DNA from: Saccharibacillus sp. O23
Lineage (GTDB): Bacteria; Bacillota; Bacilli; Paenibacillales; Paenibacillaceae
Direction: 5' to 3'
NCBI RefSeq assembly: GCF_002205895.1
Contig: NZ_NJDE01000002.1
Span: 372,001-436,000, forward strand
DNA length: 64,000 bases
Both the position numbers and the translations under genes were made by a program. Positions within the stretch are counted from its first letter, which is position 1; each line of letters opens with the position of its first letter. The notes beneath the pieces were generated by a model that worked only from the letters and a program-made list of their open reading frames with translations, was not told the DNA's origin and ran no database searches. This document shows positions 50,610 through 59,381 of the stretch, piece after piece.

Positions 50610-51560
50610 TCAAACGTTCTTACCCGGATCGCCCGGCAGCTTAACATCCAGCCGGCTCATCGCTTCTTCCTTCTGCCGGTCGGAAACGTGCGTATACACG
50701 GTCGTCGTCTGGATCGAAGAGTGGCCGAGCATTTCCTGCACCGTGCGCAGATCGGCTCCCCGCCGCAGCAGCATGGTGGCGAACGAATGGCGGAGTTTGT
50801 GGCTGGAGTACGGAATGCGTTGATGCGGTTCCAGATCCTGCTGGAACCGGTCGAACGTGTCGGCGGCGAGCTGCTGAATCGCGCGAATGGACATCCGTCT
50901 TCCTTTTTGCGAAACGAACAGCGCTTCCTCCCGATCCGTCCACGGAGACAGACGCTGCCCGATCGCTTCTTCCAGCATGTTCGCGACGGCTTCCGGCACG
51001 GGCAGCGTGCGCCATTTGCGTCCTTTGCCGAACACCTGAAGCGATCTGCGTTCCGCGTTGTAATGGGAGACGTTCAGCGCATGCACCTCGCCGACCCGAA
51101 GACCCATATAGGCCATCAGCAGGAAAATCGCCAAGTTGCGTTCCCGGTATTTGCCGTCGACCGCTTGAAGAAACTCCCCGATCTGCCGTTCGTCCATGTA
51201 GACGGGGGCCCGATTCTTCTCGGTCTTGGCTTTTTTGATCCCGACCGCCGGGTTATGTTCCAGCAGTTCGAGTTCGATCAGCGCTTTGTAGAAACAGTGT
51301 ACGGCGGCATGCTTGCGGTTCCGCGTCGCGTCTCCTGCTCCCGCGCGTCTGGCGTTCGACAGGAACGACATGACGTGAATCTTCTTCGCGTCTTCCAACT
51401 GTCGTCCGCCGAGTCCGAGCAGGAACTGCTTCACGTCGCTCAAGTAATTTTTCTGCGTGTAATCCGTGTATCCCGCGTCCTGCATCCACATCAGAAACGC
51501 TTCCAGATATTCGGCGTAAACTTCGAATTCTTCGTCGTCCGGTATCCGGATCGTAGCCAT
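50610..51560 (-). CDS. Tyrosine-type site-specific recombinase
   Basis: I chose ATG 51560 (MATIRIPDDEEFEVYAEYLE, 316 residues) after GGAG; an ATG two codons upstream is possible, and the frame to 51671 has no ribosome site. N-terminal SAM-like DNA-binding domain (YTDYTQKNYLSDVKQFLLGL) and a catalytic domain with all usual residues: Arg in YMGLRVGEVHAL, Lys in FGKGRKWRTLP, His-x-x-Arg in SSHKLRHSFATML, His in LGHSS, Tyr in TTTVYTHVS. It is like XerC/XerD but is not placed in their usual operons, so it may be a domesticated integrase. No att repeats were seen. Confidence 0.9.
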   Translation of the reverse strand: MATIRIPDDEEFEVYAEYLEAFLMWMQDAGYTDYTQKNYLSDVKQFLLGLGGRQLEDAKKIHVMSFLSNARRAGAGDATRNRKHAAVHCFYKALIELELLEHNPAVGIKKAKTEKNRAPVYMDERQIGEFLQAVDGKYRERNLAIFLLMAYMGLRVGEVHALNVSHYNAERRSLQVFGKGRKWRTLPVPEAVANMLEEAIGQRLSPWTDREEALFVSQKGRRMSIRAIQQLAADTFDRFQQDLEPHQRIPYSSHKLRHSFATMLLRRGADLRTVQEMLGHSSIQTTTVYTHVSDRQKEEAMSRLDVKLPGDPGKNV

Positions 51561-51731
51561 GATCATCGCGCTCCGTTCTGTGCCGGCAGATTTCTCTCCC
51601 GAGTTTCTTCCTACATATTGTGGACTATGAGAGCGGTCGGACGCAAGATTCTTGAATGGAATAAGCAACATTCGAGAGTCGAGAAGCGTTGAATAATCGA
51701 AGAGGCCATAACGAAAAGCGAGGTGAAGCCT

Positions 51732-51806
51732 GTGGTAGCGGATCAGAACCCGTGGTCGTCCCTGATCTTATTTTTTATTTCTTTGCTCGGCATTTTCATG
51801 AAATGA
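51732..51806 (+). CDS. Possible 24-residue membrane peptide
   Basis: GTG 51732 to TGA 51804-51806, encoding MVADQNPWSSLILFFISLLGIFMK (read through in two parts: MVADQNPWSS and LILFFISLLGIFMK). GAGGTG lies about seven bases before the start. The C-terminal half is a single hydrophobic helix. It lies in a 327-base gap between the recombinase and PQQ-like genes. Nothing else obvious occupies the gap, apart from AT-rich motifs near 51821-51856. Confidence 0.4.
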   Translation: MVADQNPWSSLILFFISLLGIFMK

Positions 51807-51887
51807 TACGAAGAATTCGGTTTATGGTTACATAACAAAAATTAAGTTAACTAAAATGATTTTAAATGTTGAAAGGAGCTTCATACC

Positions 51888-53192
51888 ATGAAAAAAACGA
51901 AACGAACCTTCACTCTTCTACTCTCCGCGAGTTTGGCTTTGTCTCTGATGCCTGCCGCTTCGGCCGCGCCGCTTACGTCTTATTCCAACCCGTGGATTTC
52001 TTCCGCTTCCAACGATGTCGTAAAACCGTTAAAAAAGGCTTGGACGCTGCAAACGGATTCTTCCGACGCGATCGCGATGGGCAATCTGATCGTCTATTCG
52101 GCAAAAGGCAAACTGCGCGCCGTCAACGCCGCGACAGGACGCGAACAATGGAACGCCGCTTATACGAAAGCTTCCGAGCTGGCGGTCGGCGAGAACGCTC
52201 TGTATTTCGTCGACGCCAAAGGCCAATTGGTCGGCTTGAACGCCAAGACCGGCAAGAGCTTGTGGAAAACGAAAACGGGCATCGATCCGAAAAACGGGCA
52301 GGCTTCTTTGACGCTGGCAAACGGCATGCTGTATGCGGGCGGCTCGCACGTGCTGAAGGCTTACAGTCCGAGCAGCGGCAAGCAGGTTTGGAAACAGGAG
52401 ACTCAAAGCGATTGGGCCGCTTGGGTGTCAGGCGTATACGACGGCGTGTTGGTCGTCTCCGCTACCGTCAGCGGAGCGCTGACTGCCGAGCACTATTACG
52501 GCTACGACCCGAAGACCGGCAAACCGCTATGGGAACTCGGCGGCAGCCACGGCATGGTGCTGGATCACCGCAAAGGCCATGTCTATATGCGCGACACCTG
52601 GCCGATGCCGGATACGACATATGCGGCCCGACTGGACAAAGTCAACGTCAAAACGGGCAAAATCGCGGCTTCTTATGATTATGTGACGGTATTGGACGGC
52701 ATGTATCAACAGGCGGAAGAAGTGATCGTCGACGGCGACTCCGTCTATATCGCGATGGAAAAGTATCCGAAAGATTCAATCGACGGCTATTCTTCGGTGC
52801 TTTACCGGTATGCGATCGATCAAGATCCTGCGAAGCAGAAACCGAAGACTTACGAAGACCGGGGGATTTTCTTGGCCGGACCTTATATGGATCGCTTCTT
52901 CGTGCAGAACGGACTTGAACTTCAAGCGGTAAGGTTCGACGGCAAAATGACCCGAACTTACGATATGCCGGACAATCCGGTGTCCCGCCTCGATCTGATC
53001 GGAACGGGCGCTTACGTCGGACTCAGCGACGGGAAGTTCTATCTGGTCGATATTCCTTCCGGCAAAACGCTGGGCTCGATCGATGCCGGCGGCCGGGTCT
53101 ACGGGCAAACGTTGTCGGCGGGCGGAATGATTATCGTGCAATCGGAAGGTCGAATGATCGCGGTCAAACGCCCGGCGACGCTTAAGCCGTAA
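51888..53192 (+). CDS. Secreted PQQ-like beta-propeller protein
   Basis: 434 residues with a Sec signal peptide (KRTFTLLLSASLALSLMPAASAA, cleaved at about residue 27). The remainder is repeats of the PQQ-dehydrogenase/propeller type (KLRAVNAATGREQWN, LVGLNAKTGKSLWK, LKAYSPSSGKQVWK, YGYDPKTGKPLWE), which form a seven- or eight-bladed propeller. Unlike true PQQ dehydrogenases it lacks an obvious cofactor domain, so it may be a carbohydrate- or wall-binding protein. A related protein of 405 residues is encoded at 57970-59187. Confidence 0.85.
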   Translation: MKKTKRTFTLLLSASLALSLMPAASAAPLTSYSNPWISSASNDVVKPLKKAWTLQTDSSDAIAMGNLIVYSAKGKLRAVNAATGREQWNAAYTKASELAVGENALYFVDAKGQLVGLNAKTGKSLWKTKTGIDPKNGQASLTLANGMLYAGGSHVLKAYSPSSGKQVWKQETQSDWAAWVSGVYDGVLVVSATVSGALTAEHYYGYDPKTGKPLWELGGSHGMVLDHRKGHVYMRDTWPMPDTTYAARLDKVNVKTGKIAASYDYVTVLDGMYQQAEEVIVDGDSVYIAMEKYPKDSIDGYSSVLYRYAIDQDPAKQKPKTYEDRGIFLAGPYMDRFFVQNGLELQAVRFDGKMTRTYDMPDNPVSRLDLIGTGAYVGLSDGKFYLVDIPSGKTLGSIDAGGRVYGQTLSAGGMIIVQSEGRMIAVKRPATLKP

Positions 53193-53328
53193 ACGACATG
53201 CAGAGGCTTCGGAGGATGCGAATACCCGAACTATGTTTCAGACAATTAAATTTTGCGGTATATATTCAGGGAGCCAAGCATCGCCAATCTGCCGAGGTGC
53301 GCCAAGCACCCGAAAGGAGTCTCGACCC

Positions 53329-54276
53329 ATGACAGATTCTAAGAAACCCGTACTCGAGCCTGCAGCCCAGAAATTCGCCGACGACAACGCCAAGCCGCCT
53401 TTCCTGTCCGATCTCGGACCCGAAAAAGGCCGCGAGACGGTCGACGAAGTGCAGTCCGGCGAAATCGCCAAGCCCGACGTCGATCTGGAAGACAAAACGA
53501 TCTCCGGCGGTCCGAAAGGCGAAGTATCGATCCGGATTCTTCGTCCGAAAGGCTCGACCGGTCCTCTGCCCGTTCTGCTCTATATCCACGGTGCCGGCTG
53601 GGTATTCGGCGACGCCCATACGCATGACCGCCTGATCCGCGAACTTACGGTCGGCGCGGAAGTCGCGGTCGTGTTCCCGAATTACAGCCGATCTCCGGAG
53701 AGCAAATATCCGGTCGCGATCGAAGAAATCTACGCGACGCTGGAATGGATCGCGGCGCAGGGAGAGCAAGGCGGTTTCGATCTGTCGAAACTCTACGTGG
53801 GCGGCGACAGCGTCGGCGGCAACATGACCGCGGCGATCACGCTGATGGCCAAAGAACGCGGCGGTCCGAAGATCGCCAAGCAGCTGCTGTTCTACCCGGT
53901 AACCGACGCTTCGTTCGATACGGATTCGTATAACCAATTCGCGGAAGGCTACTTCCTGATGAAGGAAGGCATGAAGTGGTTCTGGGATCAGTATACGACC
54001 GATCCGGAAGAACGCGCTCAGATCACGGCTTCGCCGCTGCGCGCGACGACCGAGCAGCTTCAAGGCCTGCCGGAAGCGCTGGTCATCACCGGCGAAGCGG
54101 ACGTGCTGCGCGACGAAGGCGAAGCCTACGCGAACAAGCTGCGCGAAGCCGGCGTTCCGGTGACGGCGGCCCGTTTCCAAGGCATCATTCACGATTTCGT
54201 GATGCTGAACGCGCTGGCCGAGACCAACGCCAAGAAAGGCGCGCTGCTGCTGGCGAACGCTTGGCTGAAAGGTTGA
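53329..54276 (+). CDS. Alpha/beta hydrolase of the HSL/GDSVGG type
   Basis: I chose ATG 53329 (MTDSKKPVLEPAAQKFADDN, 315 residues), after GAAAGGAGT. Hormone-sensitive-lipase features: the oxyanion loop HGAGWVFGD (His-Gly-Ala-Gly rather than the usual HGGG), the nucleophile in GGDSVGGNM, Asp in TGEADVLRDEGE, and His in GIIHDFVML. It hydrolyses a short-chain ester, lactone or similar. It lies 137 bases after the PQQ-like gene and may be co-transcribed. Confidence 0.9.
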   Translation: MTDSKKPVLEPAAQKFADDNAKPPFLSDLGPEKGRETVDEVQSGEIAKPDVDLEDKTISGGPKGEVSIRILRPKGSTGPLPVLLYIHGAGWVFGDAHTHDRLIRELTVGAEVAVVFPNYSRSPESKYPVAIEEIYATLEWIAAQGEQGGFDLSKLYVGGDSVGGNMTAAITLMAKERGGPKIAKQLLFYPVTDASFDTDSYNQFAEGYFLMKEGMKWFWDQYTTDPEERAQITASPLRATTEQLQGLPEALVITGEADVLRDEGEAYANKLREAGVPVTAARFQGIIHDFVMLNALAETNAKKGALLLANAWLKG

Positions 54277-54287
54277 TTTTCAAAAGC

Positions 54288-54321
54288 AAGAGCCGCCCCT
54301 TTAAGGGAACGGCTCTTTTTT
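54288..54321 (+). terminator. Terminator after the hydrolase gene
   Basis: AAGAGCCG (54288-54295) with CGGCTCTT (54310-54317), inner stem, then T residues. Confidence 0.8.
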
Positions 54322-54355
54322 GCGATCCGTAGTCGTCTCGCTTTCGTCTTTTTGA

Positions 54356-55762
54356 TTATTGCGTACCGACTTCGCTTTTGGACCAATCGAGCGGGATTTT
54401 TACGGTCGTCTCCGGCGCTTCCTCCTTGCTTCGATCCTCCATCGTAACCGAGATTTGTCGCAAGCTGTCCGGACTGATCGGCGCGAACTCCATTTCGAAA
54501 GTCCATTTGTCTGCCGAAGTCCGATAACCGAGCGTCGCCGACAGATAAACTTGTCCGCTCGCGTCCGTCAACGAAGGCGTGAGCATCTGAAGCTTCGGGT
54601 CATTGATTTCATAGCGCATGACGGTTCGATCTTTCAAAAAGTCGATGCCGGTAACGGTCATTTTGTCTTCGCCGTAACCTTGCAGCACGACAGGCGTTTT
54701 CCCTGTCCATTCCGCGTCGACCTGTTTACGGTTTTCGGGAATCATTTTCGTAACCCGGTTAGCTACAAGAGTTAAATATTTTGGCTGCGGGTTCGACGTT
54801 GTAAAAGGCTCATATTGTCTCGTAGGCTCCCACTTCGACATGAGCCAATTCTCTTTGTCGTCGTAAAGTTGGAAAACGAATTCTTCTTGAAGCGCTGGAT
54901 CCGAACTTTCGACAGGGTTTACGGTCAACCACGTCGTGATCGGTCCGGCCACCACTTTCTCTACCTTGTATTTTCGGCCTTGCAGTTCGAATTCCGTATT
55001 GGGATAAAGCGTTCGAGTCACTGCTTCCGCCTTTTTCGTCGAGAGCGGAATGTCCGCTTTCCAACTTCCGTCTTTGGTCGCCAGACGCGTCAGGTTCAAG
55101 CGAACGGTAGTTTCCGACGGATGGTAGTCTTGCTGGAAATCGAAACGGATCACGCCGGCAAAGCGATGATCGTCCAGAAACGTCTTCGATCGCGACGGTT
55201 CGGTCATATCGTTTTCGCCCGCGCCGTCGACCGTCAAGGTGTAATTGAAAGAAGCATTGGCTTCGTTCAAGGCCGGATCCGACTTTTTGTTTTCGGCCAC
55301 GTAATTGATTCGTGCCTCCGTCCCGTCATAAAAAACGTCCAGCAGCGTCAAAGTCACGCCTTGATCTTCGATCGTCAAATTCAGCGGCGTGCTTAGCTTC
55401 TGCTGTTCGATCTGTTCGTAACCTCGGGTCCATGCGACGCCGACCCCCTGCTGATAAGTGAGATCGGTCGTGGAGATGCCCGACAGATCCGGACCGGCCG
55501 TCTCCCGATTCAGATACCCGTTCGCCCCTGCCGCAACGCCGGCGGCAATCACGAGCGCGGCCGCCGCTTTGACCCATACGGCCGGACGCGCTCTTTTTTT
55601 CGGAATCGGCGTCGGTTTCATGCGGTTTTCTTGTTCCCACACGTTATCGAACGATACCGACGTCCGAAGCTCCGCGATCGCTTCCGGCGCTTCGCGTTCC
55701 AACCGATGTTCGAGAGCCGCGAGAGGAAGCTTCTCGCCGCCGGTTTTATGCAATTTCGTCAT
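54356..55762 (-). CDS. DUF4179 anti-sigma-like membrane protein
   Basis: 468 residues; an N-terminal cytoplasmic part of about 60 residues, one membrane span at about 64-84 (VKAAAALVIAAGVAAGANGYL), and a large external DUF4179-type region (ITLLDVFYDGTEARINYVAEN-like segments LTLLDVFYDGTEARINYV). ATG overlaps the sigma stop by four bases. By context it restrains the sigma factor encoded upstream and senses an envelope signal. ATGA overlap shows translational coupling. Confidence 0.82.
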   Translation of the reverse strand: MTKLHKTGGEKLPLAALEHRLEREAPEAIAELRTSVSFDNVWEQENRMKPTPIPKKRARPAVWVKAAAALVIAAGVAAGANGYLNRETAGPDLSGISTTDLTYQQGVGVAWTRGYEQIEQQKLSTPLNLTIEDQGVTLTLLDVFYDGTEARINYVAENKKSDPALNEANASFNYTLTVDGAGENDMTEPSRSKTFLDDHRFAGVIRFDFQQDYHPSETTVRLNLTRLATKDGSWKADIPLSTKKAEAVTRTLYPNTEFELQGRKYKVEKVVAGPITTWLTVNPVESSDPALQEEFVFQLYDDKENWLMSKWEPTRQYEPFTTSNPQPKYLTLVANRVTKMIPENRKQVDAEWTGKTPVVLQGYGEDKMTVTGIDFLKDRTVMRYEINDPKLQMLTPSLTDASGQVYLSATLGYRTSADKWTFEMEFAPISPDSLRQISVTMEDRSKEEAPETTVKIPLDWSKSEVGTQ

Positions 55763-56310
55763 TTCGAACCCCTCCTTGCTTGAAGCTGACCGTATCCGCC
55801 TTCGTTTGCCGGGTTAAGCTCCGGAAATCTTCGCAGCTTTTCGAGCCCCGCAGCTAATCGGGATTTGCACGTCCCGAGCGGGATCGAAAGCGTCTCTGCC
55901 GCTTCTTTGAGCGGAAGTTCCGCGTAATAATGCAGCAGAATCACTTCCCGGTTCTTATGCGGAAGCTTGCACACGGCCTGCCAGAGTTCCTGCTGCCGTT
56001 CGCTGCGCAGCGTCATCGTTTCGGCCGTAGCATCTGCAGCGCGTTCGGGAACCTGCCCGAATAATGTCTGCCACTTTAGTTTGCGATAATGGCTGCGGGC
56101 CAAGTTCACGGCGATCCGAGCCAGCCAAGGGCGAATCGGTCCGTCCTGACGATATTGCTCGTATTTGCTGAACGCCCGTATAAACGTTTCCTGCGTCAGA
56201 TCGTCCGCCAGCGTTTTGGACTTGGTCAAAGCCAGCAGGACGCCGAATACGGCGTTCGAATGATTCTTGAACAATTGCTCCGCCTCCTCCCGGGTCAATG
56301 CGTCGTTCAT
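55759..56310 (-). CDS. ECF-type sigma factor, paired with the DUF4179 protein
   Basis: 183 residues. Region 2 (NAVFGVLLALTKSKTLADDL, TFIRAFSKYEQYRQDGPIRPWL) and region 4 (LPHKNREVILLHYYAELPLKEAAETL, GTCKSRLAAGLEKLRRF) are both visible. ATG follows GGAGGGG. Its own upstream region carries an inverted repeat TTAGTTTAC...GTAAACTAA at 56400-56431. A related sequence sits just before the 59382-59867 gene, suggesting both may be read by this sigma factor or by a shared regulator (speculation). Confidence 0.9.
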   Translation of the reverse strand: MNDALTREEAEQLFKNHSNAVFGVLLALTKSKTLADDLTQETFIRAFSKYEQYRQDGPIRPWLARIAVNLARSHYRKLKWQTLFGQVPERAADATAETMTLRSERQQELWQAVCKLPHKNREVILLHYYAELPLKEAAETLSIPLGTCKSRLAAGLEKLRRFPELNPANEGGYGQLQARRGSK

Positions 56311-56399
56311 ATCGGTACCCCTCCTTCTTTTCTGCCCGATATACGCTTTGAGCCGGGATCGAGTTCGGACTTTTTCGAAAAAAGAACATAAAATCTTTT

Positions 56400-56431
56400 T
56401 TAGTTTACCATAATAAAGTTACGTAAACTAA
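56400..56431. promoter_or_regulatory. Inverted repeat upstream of the sigma gene
   Basis: TTAGTTTAC (56400-56408) and GTAAACTAA (56423-56431), 14-base spacer. Similar motifs occur at 59886-59910 and 59197-59221. Confidence 0.5.
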
Positions 56432-56450
56432 TTCTCGGTTTGTCGCTCGT

Positions 56451-57464
56451 TTAATCGAATGTGACGAATCCCATCGCCTTTTTGGCCGCGTTCAGCGTGA
56501 GATTCGCTTCTTCCGCAGCCCGCCGCGCGCCGCGATTCAAGATCTCGTCCAGCTCGGCCGAATCGACGATTTCATGGAAACGCCGCTGAATCGGCGCGAG
56601 CTTCTCCACGATCACTTCCGCCAACTCTTTTTTGAACGCGCCGTAGCCCTGTCCTTCGAATCTTCGTTCGATCTCTTCCGTCGTCTGACCGCCGAATACC
56701 GAATAGATCTCGATCAGATTGCTGACGGCGGGCTTATTCTCCCAATCGTAACGGACCTGTCCTTCGGAATCGGTGACGGCGCGAGACAGCTTTTTGCGAA
56801 TCACGTCCGGCTCGTCGAGCATCAGGATATAACTGCCTTTGTTCGGATTGCTTTTGCTCATCTTCTTCTGCGGATCGTCCAGACCCATTAAGCGGCAGCC
56901 GATCTCTTGAACGACCGCTTCCGGAACGGTAAAGGTCCGGCCGAATCGATTATTGAAACGCTGCGCCAGATCTCGCGTCAGTTCCAAATGCTGCGTCTGA
57001 TCTTCGCCTACCGGAACATGCGTCGCTTGGTACAACAGAATATCCGACGCCATCAACGCGGGATACGTGAACAGCGCCGAACTGACGCCTTCTTTGCCGT
57101 CGGACTTTTCTTTGAACTGCGTCATGCGGCTCAGTTCGCCGAAGTAAGCCTGAGTCTCCATGATCCAACCCAATTCCGCGTGCGCCGGGACCTGGGATTG
57201 CAGGAAAATGACCGATTTTTCCGGATCGATTCCGGCTGCTACGTAATAAGCCGCGATCTCGCGCGAACGACGGTGCAGTTCTGCGGGGTCCTGCGCGACG
57301 GTGATCGCATGCAGATCCGGCACGAAAAAGAAACTTTCGTATTCGTGCTGATACTCGACGAATTGGCGCAGCGCTCCCGCATAGCCGCCGATATTCAATT
57401 CTCCGCTCGGTTTGATGCCGGACAAAATCCGTTTCTTGGCGCTTTCCGTACTCTTTTGTGTCAT
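56451..57464 (-). CDS. trpS: Tryptophanyl-tRNA synthetase
   Basis: I chose ATG 57464 (MTQKSTESAKKRILSGIKPSG, 337 residues); the longer frame to 57572 runs through the T-box. Class I signatures: GIKPSGELNIGGYAGAL (HIGH-like), and KMSKSNPNKGS (KMSKS loop). It charges tRNA-Trp for protein synthesis. It is controlled by the T-box leader upstream, whose specifier codon is UGG. The gene stands alone. Confidence 0.96.
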   Translation of the reverse strand: MTQKSTESAKKRILSGIKPSGELNIGGYAGALRQFVEYQHEYESFFFVPDLHAITVAQDPAELHRRSREIAAYYVAAGIDPEKSVIFLQSQVPAHAELGWIMETQAYFGELSRMTQFKEKSDGKEGVSSALFTYPALMASDILLYQATHVPVGEDQTQHLELTRDLAQRFNNRFGRTFTVPEAVVQEIGCRLMGLDDPQKKMSKSNPNKGSYILMLDEPDVIRKKLSRAVTDSEGQVRYDWENKPAVSNLIEIYSVFGGQTTEEIERRFEGQGYGAFKKELAEVIVEKLAPIQRRFHEIVDSAELDEILNRGARRAAEEANLTLNAAKKAMGFVTFD

Positions 57465-57528
57465 GTTTTTCTCTTCCTCTCTTTTTTTCAACCTTACGCA
57501 TTTCTCTTCGCTCGCCGCCGAACGACGC

Positions 57529-57800
57529 AAAAAAAGACACTCCATCCCTAATAAGGGACGAAGTGTCTGCATACGCTCCGCGGTACCACCCGAAATTCGG
57601 CCGCAAGGCCGCTCTTGGACCCGTCAAAACGACTAACGGGGTTCCCGGGATAACGGAGGGATGCCGTCGACGCCTACTGATCGCCTACGCGACGTTCGGG
57701 CCGAAGCGAACGGACCCATTCGCGGAACCTTGTCATGCCGGACCTTGCACCGATCGCCGGCTCGCTGAGATGACGCTGATTTCCGCTACTCTTTCCGTTC
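57529..57800 (-). promoter_or_regulatory. Tryptophan T-box leader of trpS
   Basis: Minus strand. The T-box motif GGGTGGTACCGCGGA (57591-57577) is followed by a terminator hairpin, GACACT...AGTGTC (57567-57536), then seven T residues. Stem I pairs GAACGG (57800-57795) with CCGTTC (57713-57708) and carries a specifier TGG (57718-57716), the Trp codon. Uncharged tRNA-Trp would bind the specifier and T-box and prevent termination. Confidence 0.93.
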
Positions 57801-57833
57801 TTGGCTTATGAGTATGGATGGTTGTTGTAGGCC

Positions 57834-57862
57834 AGTGTACGGCATTTATGATCAAAAATCAA
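57834..57862 (-). promoter_or_regulatory. Promoter of trpS
   Basis: Minus strand TTGATT (57862-57857), 17-base spacer, TACACT (57839-57834), about 35 bases before the T-box stem I. Confidence 0.6.
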
Positions 57863-57969
57863 CCTTAGCATGCCCGAACTATTCGATGCGGCCCGAAACC
57901 TTTGCACAGAATCGCGTGTCTATAGAAATAAGGAAGAAAAACCGAAGCCTTTTTTAGGAGGAATTCCCT

Positions 57970-59187
57970 ATGAATATCTCGAGTTCTCGGTCGGCTTCCG
58001 GATTTCGCAGATTCGTGGTTCCCGTAGTCGTTCTGCTGCTGATCGGCAGTACGCTAACGAGCGGCGCGGTAAACGTATCCGCTCAAGCCGCGCCCGCGGG
58101 TATCGCTCGACAAACCGCTCCGGCGACTTCGTCTTCTTCGAAGATCGCCGCGCCGACATGGAGCCGCACGGCCGAAGACATTCAAGCCGTTATCAAAGAA
58201 AATCGAATCTATTACCAATCAGGGTCGGGATTGACAGCCGCCGACGCTTCGACCGGCAAAACGTTGTGGACTTATCCGAAGGATTCGGTCGTTCCGGTTC
58301 TCTTGATCAACCGCTCGCTGTATACCGCCACCAAAAGCGGAAAGATCGTCAAATTAAATGCCGCCGACGGCAAGGCCATCTGGTCGATAAAGGCTCCGGC
58401 GCGCAAAATCCAATCTTCGTCCGAAGATTATGTGTTAAACGAGCTTCATGCGGTAGGTAACGTGATTTATATCTCCGACGACGCGGGGGTTGCGCAGATT
58501 GACGCTTCCTCCGGAAAAACGATTCGCAATTTCCCGAACCTGCGCGGTAAATTGATCGGCGTTTATCAGAATCGAATGATCGTCTCCACCTTCGTATCAG
58601 GCGCTTATATGCGCGGCATTCTCACGGCCTACGACGCCAAGACCGGGAAGATGATTCGCGAGTTCGACGGGGATTATTACGAGATTGTCGGCTATCGGGA
58701 TCATTACGCGTATGCGCATCATATTCCGCTCGGAATCGATAACGGATACGGAGCGATTATCGACAAGATCGATCTGAAGACCGGCAGAACGGTTAAACGC
58801 TTCAACTATCTTCCGGTCGAATATCTGGATCGCTCTTCGTCGCAGAAGATCATCATGTTCGGCAATGATTTCTATATCGTGCAGTACGGAGAAAATTCCG
58901 ATCGTATCCAACGTATCCCTCTGGACGCTCCTTCCGAAAGCAAACCGGAGTCGATCTATCAAGCGAGCGACATGATCAACGATTTTTCCATAACCGGCTC
59001 GACGATCGCGGTACTGTTGAATAACAATACGACGGTCGTATCGGATCGCAAAAAGGGAACGACCCTCGCATCCGCCAGAACGCCATCCGACCATTCGGTC
59101 TATGCCTTTTCCCGGTTAACGATCGAAAAAGGAAAAGTGTTTGTTCAGGCCAAAGAAAAAATTCATGCCGTTTCGATTTCGAAATGA
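57970..59187 (+). CDS. Secreted PQQ-like beta-propeller protein, second copy
   Basis: 405 residues with a signal peptide (RRFVVPVVVLLLIGSTLTSGAV, cleaved near ANVSA at about 38). Propeller repeats resemble the protein at 51888 (GLTAADASTGKTLWTYP, KIVKLNAADGKAIWS, VAQIDASSGKTIRNF, LTAYDAKTGKMIREF). ATG follows AGGAGGA. The two proteins are not similar enough in detail to be a recent duplication, so they may have different ligands. Confidence 0.82.
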   Translation: MNISSSRSASGFRRFVVPVVVLLLIGSTLTSGAVNVSAQAAPAGIARQTAPATSSSSKIAAPTWSRTAEDIQAVIKENRIYYQSGSGLTAADASTGKTLWTYPKDSVVPVLLINRSLYTATKSGKIVKLNAADGKAIWSIKAPARKIQSSSEDYVLNELHAVGNVIYISDDAGVAQIDASSGKTIRNFPNLRGKLIGVYQNRMIVSTFVSGAYMRGILTAYDAKTGKMIREFDGDYYEIVGYRDHYAYAHHIPLGIDNGYGAIIDKIDLKTGRTVKRFNYLPVEYLDRSSSQKIIMFGNDFYIVQYGENSDRIQRIPLDAPSESKPESIYQASDMINDFSITGSTIAVLLNNNTTVVSDRKKGTTLASARTPSDHSVYAFSRLTIEKGKVFVQAKEKIHAVSISK

Positions 59188-59328
59188 ATTTTTCAGCATG
59201 ATAAACATAATAATAATTATGTAAATAAAAGATTTAAATAGTCTTTGATCGAAGCGGAATATCCTTTTTATGTATATTTTTTTGACAGGAAAGTGGGCGT
59301 CTCGACTAAAACTAATCGATTTCAGAGT

Positions 59329-59362
59329 AAACAGCGTATAATTTATATTATACGCTGTTTTT
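59329..59362 (+). terminator. Terminator after the second PQQ-like gene
   Basis: AAACAGCGTATAAT (59329-59342) with ATTATACGCTGTTT (59347-59360), then TT. 14-bp arms, AT-rich stem. Confidence 0.7.
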
Positions 59363-59381
59363 AAAGCGTGTTTTCGTTCCC

